Of a stretch of DNA of 18,909 bases, positions 7,898 through 15,352 are shown piece after piece. Origin of the DNA: JAPLKX01 sp035530195 (GTDB lineage: Bacteria > Hydrogenedentota > Hydrogenedentia > Hydrogenedentales > SLHB01); contig DATKVG010000133.1 of assembly GCA_035530195.1 (NCBI GenBank), positions 1 to 18,909 of the forward strand. Direction: 5' to 3'. Positions within the stretch are counted from its first letter, which is position 1. Every line of letters begins with the position of its first letter. A program made the translations under genes and the position numbers. Under the pieces are notes generated by a model. It saw only the letters and a list, made by a program, of their open reading frames with translations, did no database searches and was not told where the DNA came from.

Positions 7898-7926
7898 TTG
7901 TTTTTTCGCATGCATATTACTACAAT
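7898..7926 (+). promoter_or_regulatory. Candidate promoter for PhoPQ-related hydrolase
   Basis: TTGTTT (7898-7903) and TACAAT (7921-7926) have a 17-bp spacer; the -10 matches five of six consensus bases. It sits in a short AT-rich patch of the otherwise GC-rich gap 7635-8129. A start near 7933 would give a leader of about 200 nt. Just upstream, GCTCC (7858-7862) and GGAGC (7884-7888) followed by six Ts resemble a weak terminator. I see no gene in this 495-bp gap: the frame of the downstream gene is open back to 7713, but it reads as non-protein. Confidence 0.4.
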
Positions 7927-8129
7927 GGGTTTTGTCCCGCAGAGCCAGTCCTCCGAGTACCGTGTTTGTTTCCTTTCGACGTCTGGGAACGTCGGGGGGA
8001 GGATACAAGGTGGAGTTCAAACCCAACAAGGGAGAAAGGAGAAGACGCTGGCCATCTTGCAAGGAACGAACGTATGCGTGTAACTCAATTCTGCTAACGG
8101 AGTGCTTACAAGGAGAGGAGGAGAGACAG

Positions 8130-9704
8130 ATGAGACGACTTATCATGCCAGCCGTTGCAGTGTTTGTAGTTATGTTTGTCGCAGTTCCCGCAAGTGCATA
8201 CTACATCACGATGTCCAAGATCGGCGAAGGCACCGTGTCCCCCAACATCGGCGCCAACAGCTACAGCTTGTTCAAGAGATGCACGATTCGGGCGACCCCC
8301 GCCGCCGGATGGCATTTTGATCGTTGGGAAGGCGAAATGGCCGGGAAGCCGAATCCCTACTCGTGGTATGTCACCTCAAACAAAACCGTCAGCGCCATGT
8401 TCCACCCGAATACCGTGACCTGCACAACCGCGTTGGCCAACTACGTCGCCACATACGACCCATCCCAGAACATGTACAAGATCGACGAAGACACACACCT
8501 CGGCTGGACCGGCTACGAGATTTACTTGGCCTCACAGTCCTGGCGAACGACCTCGGATGTCGACCGGCCCCTCTGGGAACACGACATGACGATGGCGGTG
8601 CCCTGGTTCAGCGGCGATGACGTGATTATGCTCATCAACGGCGGCAGCAACCCCCTGAAGTACCCCAGCCCCGACAGCACAATCGCGCTCGTCTGCATCG
8701 CGCTCGGCGTCAGTTTTGCTCAGCTCGACCAGGTCCCCAACCAGCCCCTTTATTTCACCGACGAATATAACAACGCGCGGACTGAAGACGAAATCCTCGC
8801 CTACAGTTTGGACAAGGCCATCGACACCCACGATATGACTTGGCCCGTGCACTGCGCTATGGCCAAGGCCGCCGTCAAAGGTATGGACATGGTGCAGAGG
8901 ATTAACAAGTCCTTGGATGACTTCATGGTGCTCGGCGCCTCCAAGCGCGGCTGGGCCACGTGGCTCACCACCGCTGTCGACCCGCGCGTCAAGTGGGTAC
9001 TCCCGCTCGTGATCGACGTGTTCCAGCTTCCCGAACAGGTCGAGATGCACTGGGAATCCTACGGCACGTACTCCAGCGCCATCCAGGACTACGTCGACTT
9101 TGACTTGTTCTGCCGCTGCCACAACGACCCGTGGGCGCGCGTGGACCTCGCCAACATCGTCGACCCCTACCCCATGATCTCCAGGTTCTCCATGCCGAAG
9201 TTCGTCATCACCGCCTCCGGCGACCAGTTCTTCATGCCGGATTCCTCAAAGTTGTACTTCAACCAGCTTCCCGGACAGAAGTGGCTGCGCGTGTTCCCCA
9301 ACAATGACCACTACATGGAAGGCGTACTGGATGACTACGCCGGCCTGCTTGGCATTCTGCAATGGGGCGCAAACATGATGGGCGGCTCGGGCAATCCGAC
9401 CTACTCCTGGTATGTGGACGGTTATGGTCAGATTGTATTCACGGCCAACAGCACACCGGACTCCGTCAAGCTGTGGCAGGCCACCAACCCGAATGGGCGC
9501 GATTTCCGGCTTGAAACCGTCGGCCCGATCTACACCAGTTCCACCCTCTATGGGTCGAACAATGTGTATGTTGGCTATTGCCCGCCGCCGGCTCAAGGCT
9601 ATACCGCGTTCTTCGTAGAGGCGACGTGGGGCGTGCAGAAGTTCACCTCCGGCGTCAGGATCAACCCGGACACCTACCCCTTCGACGGCATGGGCTGCTA
9701 TTAA
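8130..9704 (+). CDS. Secreted PhoPQ-activated pathogenicity-related (PqaA-like) hydrolase with N-terminal InlB-type repeat
   Basis: The 524-residue protein has a signal peptide (LIMPAVAVFVVMFVAVPASA, cleavage near 23). A domain at about 24-92 resembles the divergent InlB B-repeat (GEGTVSPNIG, then CTIRATPAAGWHFDRWEGEM, then NKTVSAMF). The rest matches the PhoPQ-related alpha/beta-hydrolase family: VATYDPSQNMYK, GYEIYLASQSWRT, DDVIMLINGGSN, and the nucleophile elbow GASKRGW with S271. The likely acid is D365 in TASGDQFF and the likely histidine is H394 in PNNDHYMEG. The family is named from a PhoPQ-induced Salmonella protein; its substrate is unknown. The ATG at 8130 has GAGGAGGAG ending 6 nt upstream. 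It is monocistronic: a strong terminator follows, and no PhoPQ genes are near. About 75 C-terminal residues beyond the hydrolase form an extra beta-rich segment. Confidence 0.87.
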   Translation: MRRLIMPAVAVFVVMFVAVPASAYYITMSKIGEGTVSPNIGANSYSLFKRCTIRATPAAGWHFDRWEGEMAGKPNPYSWYVTSNKTVSAMFHPNTVTCTTALANYVATYDPSQNMYKIDEDTHLGWTGYEIYLASQSWRTTSDVDRPLWEHDMTMAVPWFSGDDVIMLINGGSNPLKYPSPDSTIALVCIALGVSFAQLDQVPNQPLYFTDEYNNARTEDEILAYSLDKAIDTHDMTWPVHCAMAKAAVKGMDMVQRINKSLDDFMVLGASKRGWATWLTTAVDPRVKWVLPLVIDVFQLPEQVEMHWESYGTYSSAIQDYVDFDLFCRCHNDPWARVDLANIVDPYPMISRFSMPKFVITASGDQFFMPDSSKLYFNQLPGQKWLRVFPNNDHYMEGVLDDYAGLLGILQWGANMMGGSGNPTYSWYVDGYGQIVFTANSTPDSVKLWQATNPNGRDFRLETVGPIYTSSTLYGSNNVYVGYCPPPAQGYTAFFVEATWGVQKFTSGVRINPDTYPFDGMGCY

Positions 9705-9728
9705 TTAGCTCACCAACCTCGACCCAAC

Positions 9729-9765
9729 GCCTCGCCCGCACCCCGCGGGCGAGGCACTTTCTTAA
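9729..9765 (+). terminator. Intrinsic terminator after PhoPQ-related gene
   Basis: A perfect 11-bp stem, GCCTCGCCCGC (9729-9739) with GCGGGCGAGGC (9745-9755), encloses the 5-nt loop ACCCC. ACTTTCTT follows immediately. It begins 24 bp after the stop codon at 9704. Confidence 0.85.
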
Positions 9766-9848
9766 CTTGGCGCCATTCGGGGTGTGTCCCACTTCTTATT
9801 CCAGCCGCCCGCTTCCCTCTTCCATGCAATCCGCAATCCCCTGCCCTT

Positions 9849-9876
9849 TTGACTCAGCCTCATTCCTGAGTAATAA
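9849..9876 (+). promoter_or_regulatory. Candidate promoter of the Rrf2 gene
   Basis: TTGACT (9849-9854, five of six) and TAATAA (9871-9876) are separated by 16 bp in a locally AT-rich stretch, about 30 bp upstream of the GTG start at 9907. A second -10-like TATACT occurs at 9883-9888, without a good partner. Confidence 0.5.
9852..9871. promoter_or_regulatory. Palindromic operator candidate inside the promoter
   Basis: ACTCAG (9852-9857) and CTGAGT (9866-9871) form a perfect 6-bp inverted repeat with an 8-bp spacer. It lies between the -35 and -10 of the preceding entry and overlaps both. A dimeric repressor bound here would block RNA polymerase; the adjacent Rrf2 protein is the obvious candidate, giving autoregulation. 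Confidence 0.4.
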
Positions 9877-9906
9877 TAGCCATATACTAATCATCAGGAT
9901 CTTGCG

Positions 9907-10320
9907 GTGAACATCTCTTCCCGATGCGAATACGCCTGCCGGGCCGTGGTCGAGTTGGCCAGCCACGAGCCTTCGCCACAGCCCCTGACCGCCGAGGCCA
10001 TTGCCGGCAAACGGCGTATTCCCGAGAAGTTCCTGGTGCACATCCTGTTGCAGCTCAAGCGGGCCGCCATCGTCCGCAGCGTCCGCGGCGCACGCGGCGG
10101 CTACACACTGAACCGGCCGCCCGAAGAAATCTCCCTGCTCGACATCGTCCGCGCCGTTGACGGGCCGGTCCTCCAACCTTTGCCGCTCCGCGACCCGTGG
10201 TCGCAAGACATTTCCGTGGCCTGGCGCGACGTGGCCGGCGAGATCGAGACCGTCCTCGAAAGGGTAACCGTCAAAGATATCCTGGACCGGGCACGAAAAG
10301 CGTCCATGTTTTACATTTAG
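9907..10320 (+). CDS. Rrf2-family transcriptional regulator lacking cluster cysteines
   Basis: The 137-residue product is a winged-helix regulator of the Rrf2 family, which includes IscR and NsrR. Family landmarks are present: CEYACRAVVELA near the start, LTAEAIAGKRRIPEKFLVHILLQLKRAAIV as the recognition region, the wing VRGARGGYTLNRPPEEISLLDIVRAVDG, and a C-terminal dimerisation helix (WRDVAGEIETVLERVTVKDIL). In IscR and NsrR three cysteines between the wing and the dimer helix bind an Fe-S cluster. Here that loop is short (PVLQPLPLRDPWSQD) and has no cysteine; only C7 and C11 exist. It is therefore likely cluster-free and responsive to something else. The start is GTG at 9907, with AGGA upstream. 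Target genes may include itself and the aminotransferase operon downstream, though a palindrome separates them. Confidence 0.9.
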   Translation: MNISSRCEYACRAVVELASHEPSPQPLTAEAIAGKRRIPEKFLVHILLQLKRAAIVRSVRGARGGYTLNRPPEEISLLDIVRAVDGPVLQPLPLRDPWSQDISVAWRDVAGEIETVLERVTVKDILDRARKASMFYI

Positions 10321-10390
10321 CGAAAAACGGGGACTGGCACCCTTTTTTTCGCGGTAGTTTGCGGAAAAAGGTGCCTGTCCCCGCTTTTCG
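10321..10390. repeat. REP-like long imperfect palindrome
   Basis: The left arm runs from CGAAAAACGGGGACTGGCAC (10321-10340) into a T-tract. The right arm is GCGGAAAAAGGTGCCTGTCC (10361-10380) followed by CCGCTTTTCG. The arms pair over about 20 bp with two mismatches, plus A/T-tract pairing; the loop is about GCGGTAGTTT. The GGGGAC-TGGCACC / GGTGCC-TGTCCCC core resembles REP-type sequences mobilised by REP-associated tyrosine transposases (from memory). It begins directly after the Rrf2 stop codon and ends 43 bp before the aminotransferase start, so it could also act as a 3' RNA hairpin. Confidence 0.7.
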
Positions 10391-10433
10391 AACGTACGAC
10401 GTGCTCGTCAAAGAGGAAAGAGGTAACTATTGT

Positions 10434-11690
10434 ATGGGCAGTATCAGGCATCCCGGCGAACCACGCGGCAACAAGGCACGCGCCCGCCTCGACCAATTCA
10501 TCGGGCGCGGACAACGCACCTACACCCCGAGCCAACTCGCCGTCCTCAAGGCTAAAGGCTGCTACATCTGGACCGTCGACGGCCGAAAGCTCGTCGACTT
10601 CACCTCCGGCGTCCTTGTCATCAACCTCGGCCACCAGCACCCCCTGTTCGAGAAGCAGTACCGGGCGTATGCGGCGGGCCTCCCGCGCAACGCCTATAAC
10701 ATGGTCGCCCCCGTCGAGGTCGACGCCGCACGGAGGCTCATCGCAAGCTTCCGCATGAAAACGGCACAGAAAATCCTCTGGGCCGCCTCCGGGTCCGAAG
10801 GCATTCAAAAAGCCATGTGGTGCGCGCTCCATCTCCATCCCGAACGGCCCATCATGCTCGCGACCCGCGGCGGGTTCCACGGCAAAAAAGGTCTGGCCGG
10901 CGACGTCACCGGCGAATCGAGCGCCAATCCCAACGTCCGATTCATCTCGTTTCCCATGTACGAACCGCAGCCGCCGTCGTTTTACCAGGCCGAACTCGAT
11001 TCACTCGCTCGACAGTTCCCCGCACGCATCGCACTCCTCGTCACCGAACCCTACCTCGGCGCAAAAGGGTCGTTCCACCCCCCCGCGTGGTACCACCAAC
11101 TCCTCGAGCAGTGGTGCAACAAAAACGACGTCGCACTCATATTCGACGAAGTCCAATCCTGCCACGGGCGCACCGGAAACATGTACGCATTTCAAACCTA
11201 CGGCGTCCAGCCCGACCTCGTCGTACTCGGAAAAGGCCTCGGCAACGGCGAACCCGTCGCCGCGGTCGTTGGCCGCGCCGACCTCATCGACTCGCTCCAT
11301 TACGGCGAGGCGTCCGACACCTACAGCGGCAATCCCCGCGCATGCGCCGCCATCTGCGCCACGTTCGACGTGTTCAAGTCCGAAAACATCGTTGCCAACT
11401 GCCGAAAAATGGCCCCCGTCATGCTCCGTGGCCTCCACCGGCTAAAGAACCGCTTCCCGTTTATCAAACACATTCGCGGCGAAGGGCTCGTCTACGGTGT
11501 CGAAATCGCCGACGACGAAACCGCCAACAAATGCGTACTCGAAGCCTACTACGGCGTCAACGGCGCCGGCGTCCACTTCCTCGGCCCACTCGCAGGCAAA
11601 GTCCTCCGCGTCAGCCCACCACTCATCATCACCAAATCCGAAATCAACCGCGCCATCGATATCCTCGAAAAGGCCTGGCAAAGAGTCTGA
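10434..11690 (+). CDS. Class III PLP-dependent aminotransferase
   Basis: The 418-residue enzyme belongs to the fold-type I class III transaminases (acetylornithine, GABA and glutamate-semialdehyde aminomutase relatives). The N-terminal substrate region includes GCYIWTVDGRKLVDFTSGV and NLGHQHP. The phosphate-binding loop is AASGSEGIQKAMW. The PLP-pyridine Asp is D238 in ALIFDEVQSCHGRTG, and the Schiff-base Lys is K267 in LGKGLGNGEPVAAVVG, followed by SDTYSGNPRACAA. No signal peptide is seen; it is cytoplasmic. The ATG at 10434 has AGAGG about 9 nt upstream, and the open frame reaching back to 10197 crosses a palindrome. The stop is 4 bp before the PIG-L gene, so the two are almost certainly co-translated. 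The amino donor and acceptor cannot be assigned. Pairing with a deacetylase hints at an amino sugar or acylated amine. Confidence 0.92.
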   Translation: MGSIRHPGEPRGNKARARLDQFIGRGQRTYTPSQLAVLKAKGCYIWTVDGRKLVDFTSGVLVINLGHQHPLFEKQYRAYAAGLPRNAYNMVAPVEVDAARRLIASFRMKTAQKILWAASGSEGIQKAMWCALHLHPERPIMLATRGGFHGKKGLAGDVTGESSANPNVRFISFPMYEPQPPSFYQAELDSLARQFPARIALLVTEPYLGAKGSFHPPAWYHQLLEQWCNKNDVALIFDEVQSCHGRTGNMYAFQTYGVQPDLVVLGKGLGNGEPVAAVVGRADLIDSLHYGEASDTYSGNPRACAAICATFDVFKSENIVANCRKMAPVMLRGLHRLKNRFPFIKHIRGEGLVYGVEIADDETANKCVLEAYYGVNGAGVHFLGPLAGKVLRVSPPLIITKSEINRAIDILEKAWQRV

Positions 11691-11694
11691 ACAT

Positions 11695-12504
11695 ATGGGA
11701 CGGAAAAAGACTGTTTTGGTGGTTGTGGCGCACGCGGACGACCTCGAGTTCTACGCCGGAGGCACGGTCGCCCGGTTCGTACGCGAAAAGGGCTATGACG
11801 TCTACGAACTCATCCTCACCGACAACTCAAGAGGGTCCTACTCCCTCTCCAGCGAGCAACTCATCGAGATCTCCGCGCGCGAGGCCGTCGAGGCCGGAAA
11901 AGTCCTCGGATTGAAAGAAGTCCGCCTGGCCGGCTACACCGACGGCGAACTCGACCAAGTCAACGGCGCTGAACTTCGCGGGTGCGTCATGGAAATGATT
12001 CGCGAGGTCCGCGCCGATATCATCATGGGCTGGGACCCCTTCGCTCCCTGCGAGGAGCATCCCGACCACCGTGCCGCCGCCATGGCCACGCTCGAGGCCG
12101 CCTCGTTCTCGTCCATGCCGCTGTTCTACCCCGAGCACAAATGCCCCCCCTGGTGCGTCACCGAAGCCTACTGGTTCGCCAAGCACTCGTGGAACGCCGA
12201 AACGTTCGTCGACATCTCATCAACCATCGACCTCAAGATCCAGGCACTGCTCAAGCACGACTGCCAGATGGATCTCACTATCGACAGTGCAAAATGCGAG
12301 GCTAAAGCCATCGGCGCCGACCTGCCCATGCTCCAAAGTCTCGACAAATCCGCCTACGGATCGGTCATCGACCTCGCCATACGAAGCGTACACGCCTCGA
12401 TCGGCGCAAAAGCCGGTATGGAATTCGCCGAACAGTTCCGCTACGAGAAACTCGGCCTCCTCGACCGTATGCTCGGGATGAACCTCATCACGCCGGATTT
12501 CTGA
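11695..12504 (+). CDS. Cytoplasmic PIG-L/LmbE-family deacetylase
   Basis: The 269-residue product has the first zinc motif in the variant form AHADD (residues 12-16, VVVAHADDLEFYAGG) and HPDHR at 122-126, both within the usual Rossmann-like PIG-L fold. Unlike the paralogue at 6723-7634 it lacks a signal peptide, so the two enzymes act in different compartments. The start at 11695 is 4 bp after the aminotransferase stop with no strong ribosome site of its own, consistent with translational coupling. PIG-L relatives act in mycothiol and bacillithiol synthesis, GPI anchors and lincomycin-type pathways, removing acyl groups from GlcNAc-like substrates. Here the partner would be an aminotransferase product. 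A hairpin at 12516-12538 follows. Confidence 0.9.
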   Translation: MGRKKTVLVVVAHADDLEFYAGGTVARFVREKGYDVYELILTDNSRGSYSLSSEQLIEISAREAVEAGKVLGLKEVRLAGYTDGELDQVNGAELRGCVMEMIREVRADIIMGWDPFAPCEEHPDHRAAAMATLEAASFSSMPLFYPEHKCPPWCVTEAYWFAKHSWNAETFVDISSTIDLKIQALLKHDCQMDLTIDSAKCEAKAIGADLPMLQSLDKSAYGSVIDLAIRSVHASIGAKAGMEFAEQFRYEKLGLLDRMLGMNLITPDF

Positions 12505-12515
12505 GCGCACGGGTA

Positions 12516-12538
12516 GGCCGACATCGCCGGTGTCGGCC
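12516..12538. terminator. Hairpin between convergent genes
   Basis: GGCCGACA (12516-12523) and TGTCGGCC (12531-12538) form a perfect 8-bp stem with the loop TCGCCGG. It lies between the stop codons at 12504 and 12562. There is no T-run on either side, so it may be a bidirectional, weak or Rho-assisted stop. Confidence 0.4.
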
Positions 12539-12561
12539 AGTACGTCGGCCGGCTTCATGAA

Positions 12562-15258
12562 TCAAAACTGAGCGCTGAACTCGTAATCGCCCGACGGCAC
12601 CTCGAATTCCGTGACGCCTTCCAGTTGTTGCACGAGGCGCGGCTCGGTTTGGCTGCTCGCGGCATTTGCGCCAGGGAGCCGCACCAGCGCCGTAGTGTTG
12701 GCCGGAATATGAACCTTCAGCGTCAGCTTCCCATCTTCGAGCCGCCACTCGCTGGCGACCGGACCTCGGACGGTGTCATACGCGGCCTTTGCCCACGTGA
12801 CGCCGCCCGCCGGCCGCGGGTCGATGATGACGCGGCGGAACCCGGGCGCGGCTTCATCCGGGCGGATGCCGCCGATTACGCGTGGGAACCATTCGCCGGC
12901 TGCGAGCAGGGTGCTGTGTATCTGCGACCTCTCGCCTTCCCAACGTTCCCAGAAGGTTGTGGCGCCCTGCTCGAGCATGTAGCCCCAGCCGGGATAGGTT
13001 TTTTGGTTCATGATGAGCGCGGCGAGATCGTCCCTGCCAATTTCGTTCAATAGCCGCAGCAGGAACATCGAGCCGTGCATGCCCGTGCCGATGTGGCCGC
13101 CGCTTTTCTCGACGATCTCCGTCTCCAGCGATTTCATCACCGCGGGCCGCAAGTCGGCCGGCGTGACGCCCGACAACAGGGCAAACGCCAGGTTGGCCTG
13201 CCCGCCGTCGGCGTACGTATTTTGGGCCGCGTTGAAAAACGTGCCGTGCGTTGCCCGCCGGATCTCGTCGGCCTTGCGCGCGTACAACTCGGCGTCCCGC
13301 GGCTCGCGCAGCGCGCCAGCGACCTTGCTCATGTGCTCGCAGATGTACGCGTAGAAACAGTTGTTGAAAAACGTCCTCGATAGCTCGCTCGACCACGGCC
13401 CGACGCCCTGATCGTGGTCCGGCGCCACCCAGTCGCCGATGAAACCGTAGTTTTCATGCCCGTACGGCCGCAGCAGGCCGTCGACGGCCTTCGAATCCAA
13501 GAACTCGACGTACCGCTTCATCATCGGATAATTGTCGCGCAGCGCGCGCGCGTCGCCGTAATGGAGGTACATGTCCCACGGCAGCATCACGCAGATGGCG
13601 CCCCACGTCGGCCCGCCGCCCGCGCCGTGCGGGTACGGCGCGATGTTGGGCAACTCGCCCGTCGCGGCGTCCTGCACGTCGCGCCAGTTGCCAAGCCATT
13701 TCGTGTACATCGCGCCGAGATCAAACGCGTACAGGGCGGTCCTCGATGTGATCTGCCCGTCGCCGCCGTAACCCAACCGCTCGCGGTGCGGGCAATCGAC
13801 CGACACCCCGCCCGACGTTACGCAGCGGAACGTGTACAAGGTGGTGTCGTAGATCCGGTTATACAGGTCATTCGAGCACTCGAACGAGCCGCGCACATCG
13901 AACGGCGTCTGCACAAACAACGCCGTCGCGTCGCCCACCTTCGGTTCGCGCCGGAGACCGTTCACCTTCACGTACCGGAACGCGTGGTAGTTGAACCGGT
14001 TTTGGAACGTCTCCGCGCCGTCCGTGGCCGGGATATACTCGTCCTGCTGATCCCAATACACGGGTTCGCCGGATTTCTCGAACCGTTCGATGAACCTCAT
14101 TCTCACCGGCTTGCCCGGCTCGCCGTGAATGCGCAGGCGGAACATCGCCGTGACGTTCCTGCCCATGTCGAACAAGTATTCGCCGGGCGCCGTCTTCTTG
14201 ACGTCAACCGCGGCCACTTCTTCGACGATACGGTTGGAATCGAGCATCGCCGCACTGATCACCGGCACGGGCGGTTCCACCACGACGGCTTTCTCCGCCC
14301 AGTCCGACTTGAAGTCCGGCGTGTCCCAGCCGGCGCATTCTGCTCTGGCATCGTAGCGTTCGCCGTCGATGTTGCTGTCCTTAACCCGGCCAATGGCCGT
14401 GACGGGGCCGGGATGCGCGCCCCACGAGCTGTCCGAGCCGATGGTGACCGTCTTGCCATCTTCCAACTCGATTTCAAGCTGGACACGCGCGATCGGGCCG
14501 GGATACGTCACGCCGGGGAAACCCGGGCAATACCAGCCACGGCCCAGCGCAACGCCCACGCAGTTGCGGCCGCGGCGCAACGCGCCCGTCACGTCGTGCG
14601 TGACGTAATACGCCCGTTTGTTGTAGTCGCTGACATTCGGCCCGCACACATCATCGCCGATCTTGCGCGCAGGCGCGACGCCGTTAACGTGGAGGTCGCC
14701 GTAGCCCATTATGGCCACGTACGCCGTGGCGCGGACCGGTTTGGAATCGAGCGCGAACTCGGCGCGGAACAGCGGCGCGGCCGGCTCGCCTTTCATCTCC
14801 GCCGGATACGGATAGCCAATCCACTTCGCGGCCCAGTCGCCCGGCTGCAGCAGGCCCATCGACCACCGCGCCGGTTCGCTCCACGGCGTCGGCGCGTCCG
14901 ACTCGTCCCACGCCCGCACTTTCCACCAGCACGCGGCCCGCGACTCGAGCGGCTTCCCGCCGTACGAAATGAGCACCGTCTCACCGGAAGCCACTTTGCC
15001 CGAATCCCACAAGTCGCCGGTGTCGCGATCGAGAGAGTCCGGCGACGATGCCACGACGACCTGATAGGCCGTCTGCCGCGCGCCGCGCCGGTCCGATTGC
15101 ACCAGCCAGCTCAGACGCGGCTCGACCACGTCAATCCCGAGCGGGTTCTCGAGGTATTCGCACCGCAGCCGCTCGACCGTCATGGCCGGCGCGGCATGGG
15201 CCGCGGCGATAAAACAGAAGAATGTCACGATTCCCAACGCGGCGTGAACGATGCGCAT
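12562..15258 (-). CDS. Secreted GH78 alpha-L-rhamnosidase
   Basis: The 898-residue enzyme should release terminal alpha-L-rhamnose from pectic or other rhamnose-containing glycans. A signal peptide (about residues 1-22, ending AAAHA) is followed by the classic N-terminal region LRCEYLENPLGID and PRLSWLVQSD. Beta-sandwich domains follow (WSMGLL, AAKWIGYP, AYVAIMGYGDLHVNG), then the (alpha/alpha)6 catalytic barrel. Catalytic acidic residues fall in DCPHRERLGYGGD as D488, E493 and D500; the spacing of 5 and 7 equals that of D567, E572 and D579 in Bacillus RhaB. The general base is E771 in GATTFWERWEGE. The C-terminal beta domain includes AAPGFRRVIIDPRPAGG. The ATG at 15258 has AGGAG 7 nt upstream. 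Its length is typical of full-length GH78. A hemerythrin gene lies 94 bp upstream on the same strand; no functional link is evident. Confidence 0.95.
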   Translation of the reverse strand: MRIVHAALGIVTFFCFIAAAHAAPAMTVERLRCEYLENPLGIDVVEPRLSWLVQSDRRGARQTAYQVVVASSPDSLDRDTGDLWDSGKVASGETVLISYGGKPLESRAACWWKVRAWDESDAPTPWSEPARWSMGLLQPGDWAAKWIGYPYPAEMKGEPAAPLFRAEFALDSKPVRATAYVAIMGYGDLHVNGVAPARKIGDDVCGPNVSDYNKRAYYVTHDVTGALRRGRNCVGVALGRGWYCPGFPGVTYPGPIARVQLEIELEDGKTVTIGSDSSWGAHPGPVTAIGRVKDSNIDGERYDARAECAGWDTPDFKSDWAEKAVVVEPPVPVISAAMLDSNRIVEEVAAVDVKKTAPGEYLFDMGRNVTAMFRLRIHGEPGKPVRMRFIERFEKSGEPVYWDQQDEYIPATDGAETFQNRFNYHAFRYVKVNGLRREPKVGDATALFVQTPFDVRGSFECSNDLYNRIYDTTLYTFRCVTSGGVSVDCPHRERLGYGGDGQITSRTALYAFDLGAMYTKWLGNWRDVQDAATGELPNIAPYPHGAGGGPTWGAICVMLPWDMYLHYGDARALRDNYPMMKRYVEFLDSKAVDGLLRPYGHENYGFIGDWVAPDHDQGVGPWSSELSRTFFNNCFYAYICEHMSKVAGALREPRDAELYARKADEIRRATHGTFFNAAQNTYADGGQANLAFALLSGVTPADLRPAVMKSLETEIVEKSGGHIGTGMHGSMFLLRLLNEIGRDDLAALIMNQKTYPGWGYMLEQGATTFWERWEGERSQIHSTLLAAGEWFPRVIGGIRPDEAAPGFRRVIIDPRPAGGVTWAKAAYDTVRGPVASEWRLEDGKLTLKVHIPANTTALVRLPGANAASSQTEPRLVQQLEGVTEFEVPSGDYEFSAQF

Positions 15259-15352
15259 TTACCGGCTCCTTTACATGATGAACGGAAAGCAGAGTCTACT
15301 GCATGTCAACCGTGATAATTTCGCCCGCCACAGAACGGTGCAGCCGCGGTGT

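Noticed and set aside
7713..8129. Extended N-terminus of the PhoPQ-related hydrolase
   Set aside because: A signal peptide and strong GAGGAGGAG site mark 8130. The upstream part is low-complexity translation and contains a promoter-like element.
10321..10390. The palindrome after the Rrf2 gene as a simple intrinsic terminator
   Set aside because: The arms are long and imperfect with T-tracts inside the stem and not after it. The conserved GGGGAC/TGGCACC core fits a REP element better, although some terminator activity is possible.
10817..11914. A 365-codon plus-strand frame inside the aminotransferase
   Set aside because: Composition is almost entirely Arg, Pro, His and Ser; it overlaps two well-supported genes in another frame.
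13414..15315. A 633-codon open frame on the plus strand
   Set aside because: It lies antisense to the rhamnosidase and is Arg/Val/His/Pro rich, with no recognisable domain. High-GC codon bias routinely opens such mirror frames; the GH78 reading contains all catalytic motifs.
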